Shown here: one piece after another, positions 39,875 to 40,386 of the stretch
Numbering within the stretch: the stretch's first letter is position 1
Layout: the number at the start of each line of letters is the position of its first letter
Assembly (NCBI GenBank): GCA_945915085.1
Contig: CAMEET010000004.1
Span: 1 to 40,386 of the forward strand
DNA from: an uncultured Treponema sp.
GTDB taxonomy: Bacteria > Spirochaetota > Spirochaetia > Treponematales > Treponemataceae
Reading direction: 5' to 3'
Length of the DNA: 40,386 nt
Translations under genes and position numbers: made by a program
The notes under the pieces: generated by a model
Told to the model about the DNA's origin: nothing
What the model saw: only the letters and a program-made list of their open reading frames with translations
Database searches by the model: none

Positions 39875-40386
39875 TTATTTTTTTGCTTTTGCCTGTTTAG
39901 CGAAAGTTTTTACACCTTCAATAACAAGAATAACAGCAAGCACAGCCATACTTGCAGCAAAGAATAACTGGAACCAGTTGCCCCAGAAGAAAGCACCTTC
40001 AGCACCTGCAAACATCGGTTTAAGTTTTGCAACAACAGTAATAATAAGCTGAGTTAAAGTTGCAGCAAGCATAAATACCATAGGGATGTAGAACATCTTG
40101 TTGTTTTTTCCAACTTCACCAAGCCAAGCAGCAACAGCGAGAAGAGCAATACCTGCAAGCAGCTGATTTGCAGCACCAAACAAAGACCAGATAGCAGAAA
40201 GTTTCAAAAATCCCAAAACAGAACCAATCAAAACCATAATTCCAGTTCCAAAAACAGGATTAGCCAAAACTTTTCGTACACCTTTTGCATCTTTCCAATC
40301 TTTTTCACCTTCTTTCAAGAAAAGTTCGCTGAACATAAAACGACTCAAACGAGTAGCCGAATCAAGAGAAGTCAAAGCAAAAACAG
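39875..40386 (-). CDS. cstA: Carbon starvation protein CstA, C-terminal part (truncated by window edge)
   Basis: About 170 C-terminal residues; the frame is open to the right edge. VFALTSLDSATRLSRFMFSE and FGAANQLLAGIALL are characteristic of CstA/YjiY membrane transporters, with about four transmembrane helices visible. Family members take up pyruvate or peptides. The start and regulation lie outside the window. Confidence 0.9.
   Translation of the reverse strand, partial: VFALTSLDSATRLSRFMFSELFLKEGEKDWKDAKGVRKVLANPVFGTGIMVLIGSVLGFLKLSAIWSLFGAANQLLAGIALLAVAAWLGEVGKNNKMFYIPMVFMLAATLTQLIITVVAKLKPMFAGAEGAFFWGNWFQLFFAASMAVLAVILVIEGVKTFAKQAKAKK

Overview
The window looks like chromosomal DNA of a spirochaete of the genus Treponema, probably a saccharolytic host-associated species. 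Evidence: low G+C; a spirochaete flagellar hook gene whose Lys165 and Cys178 sit at the published lysinoalanine cross-link positions; a FlbB-type flagellar collar protein; a eukaryote-type hexokinase; and short adjacent operons on both strands. No rRNA, tRNA, CRISPR array, prophage or complete transposase gene was seen.

Layout. 1-1265 (-): c-di-AMP cyclase cdaA and its partner cdaR (cut by the window edge). 1496-5835 (-): flbB, fliK, flgD, flgE. 6062-7351 (-): hexokinase. 7536-9536 (+): Rep/UvrD helicase. 9674-15699 (-): a maltodextrin-type sugar cluster (binding protein, two permeases, LacI regulator, malQ) behind a strong promoter with three phased LacI-type operators. 15966-16622 (+): a FAD synthetase lacking the flavokinase domain. 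16631-20110 (-): valS and a small SpoT-like alarmone hydrolase. 20465-21496 (+): gapdh. 21545-22253: about 700 bp of non-coding repeats carrying the GGGGACAGACC motif and a MITE-like element. 22254-23646 (+): yebC and ruvC. 23652-26740: an AT-rich accessory insert (membrane protein, glycine-zipper lipoprotein with a frame-breaking A tract, divergent six-TM LuxR-type regulator, palindrome arrays). 26799-29582 (+): ruvA, ruvB, queA. 29756-31567 (+): a structured leader and a TGS/uridine-kinase-like protein. 31591-38866 (-): flgB-flgC-fliE-fliF-fliG-fliH-fliI-fliJ behind a near-consensus sigma28 promoter. 39009-39704 (+): metallo-beta-lactamase-fold protein. 39875-40386 (-): C-terminal end of CstA.

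How the genes fit together. The two flagellar blocks encode rod, MS ring, switch, export ATPase, collar, hook-length control, hook cap and hook. They are contiguous in Borrelia but lie about 25.8 kb apart here. The sugar cluster plus hexokinase and GAPDH form an uptake-to-glycolysis route; no ABC ATPase gene is present, so it must be shared from elsewhere. yebC-ruvC and ruvAB-queA look like one DNA-repair neighbourhood interrupted by the accessory insert.

The less ordinary signals are: (i) several plus- and minus-strand genes whose -10 hexamer ends only 6-7 nt before the ATG with no Shine-Dalgarno sequence, implying leaderless mRNAs; (ii) the accessory insert with a possible phase-variable lipoprotein and a divergent membrane-bound regulator; (iii) a possible three-way-junction RNA leader with a tiny upstream ORF ahead of the kinase gene; and (iv) strings of micro-hairpins in intergenic spacers. 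All functional statements are by family recognition from sequence; no database search was possible.
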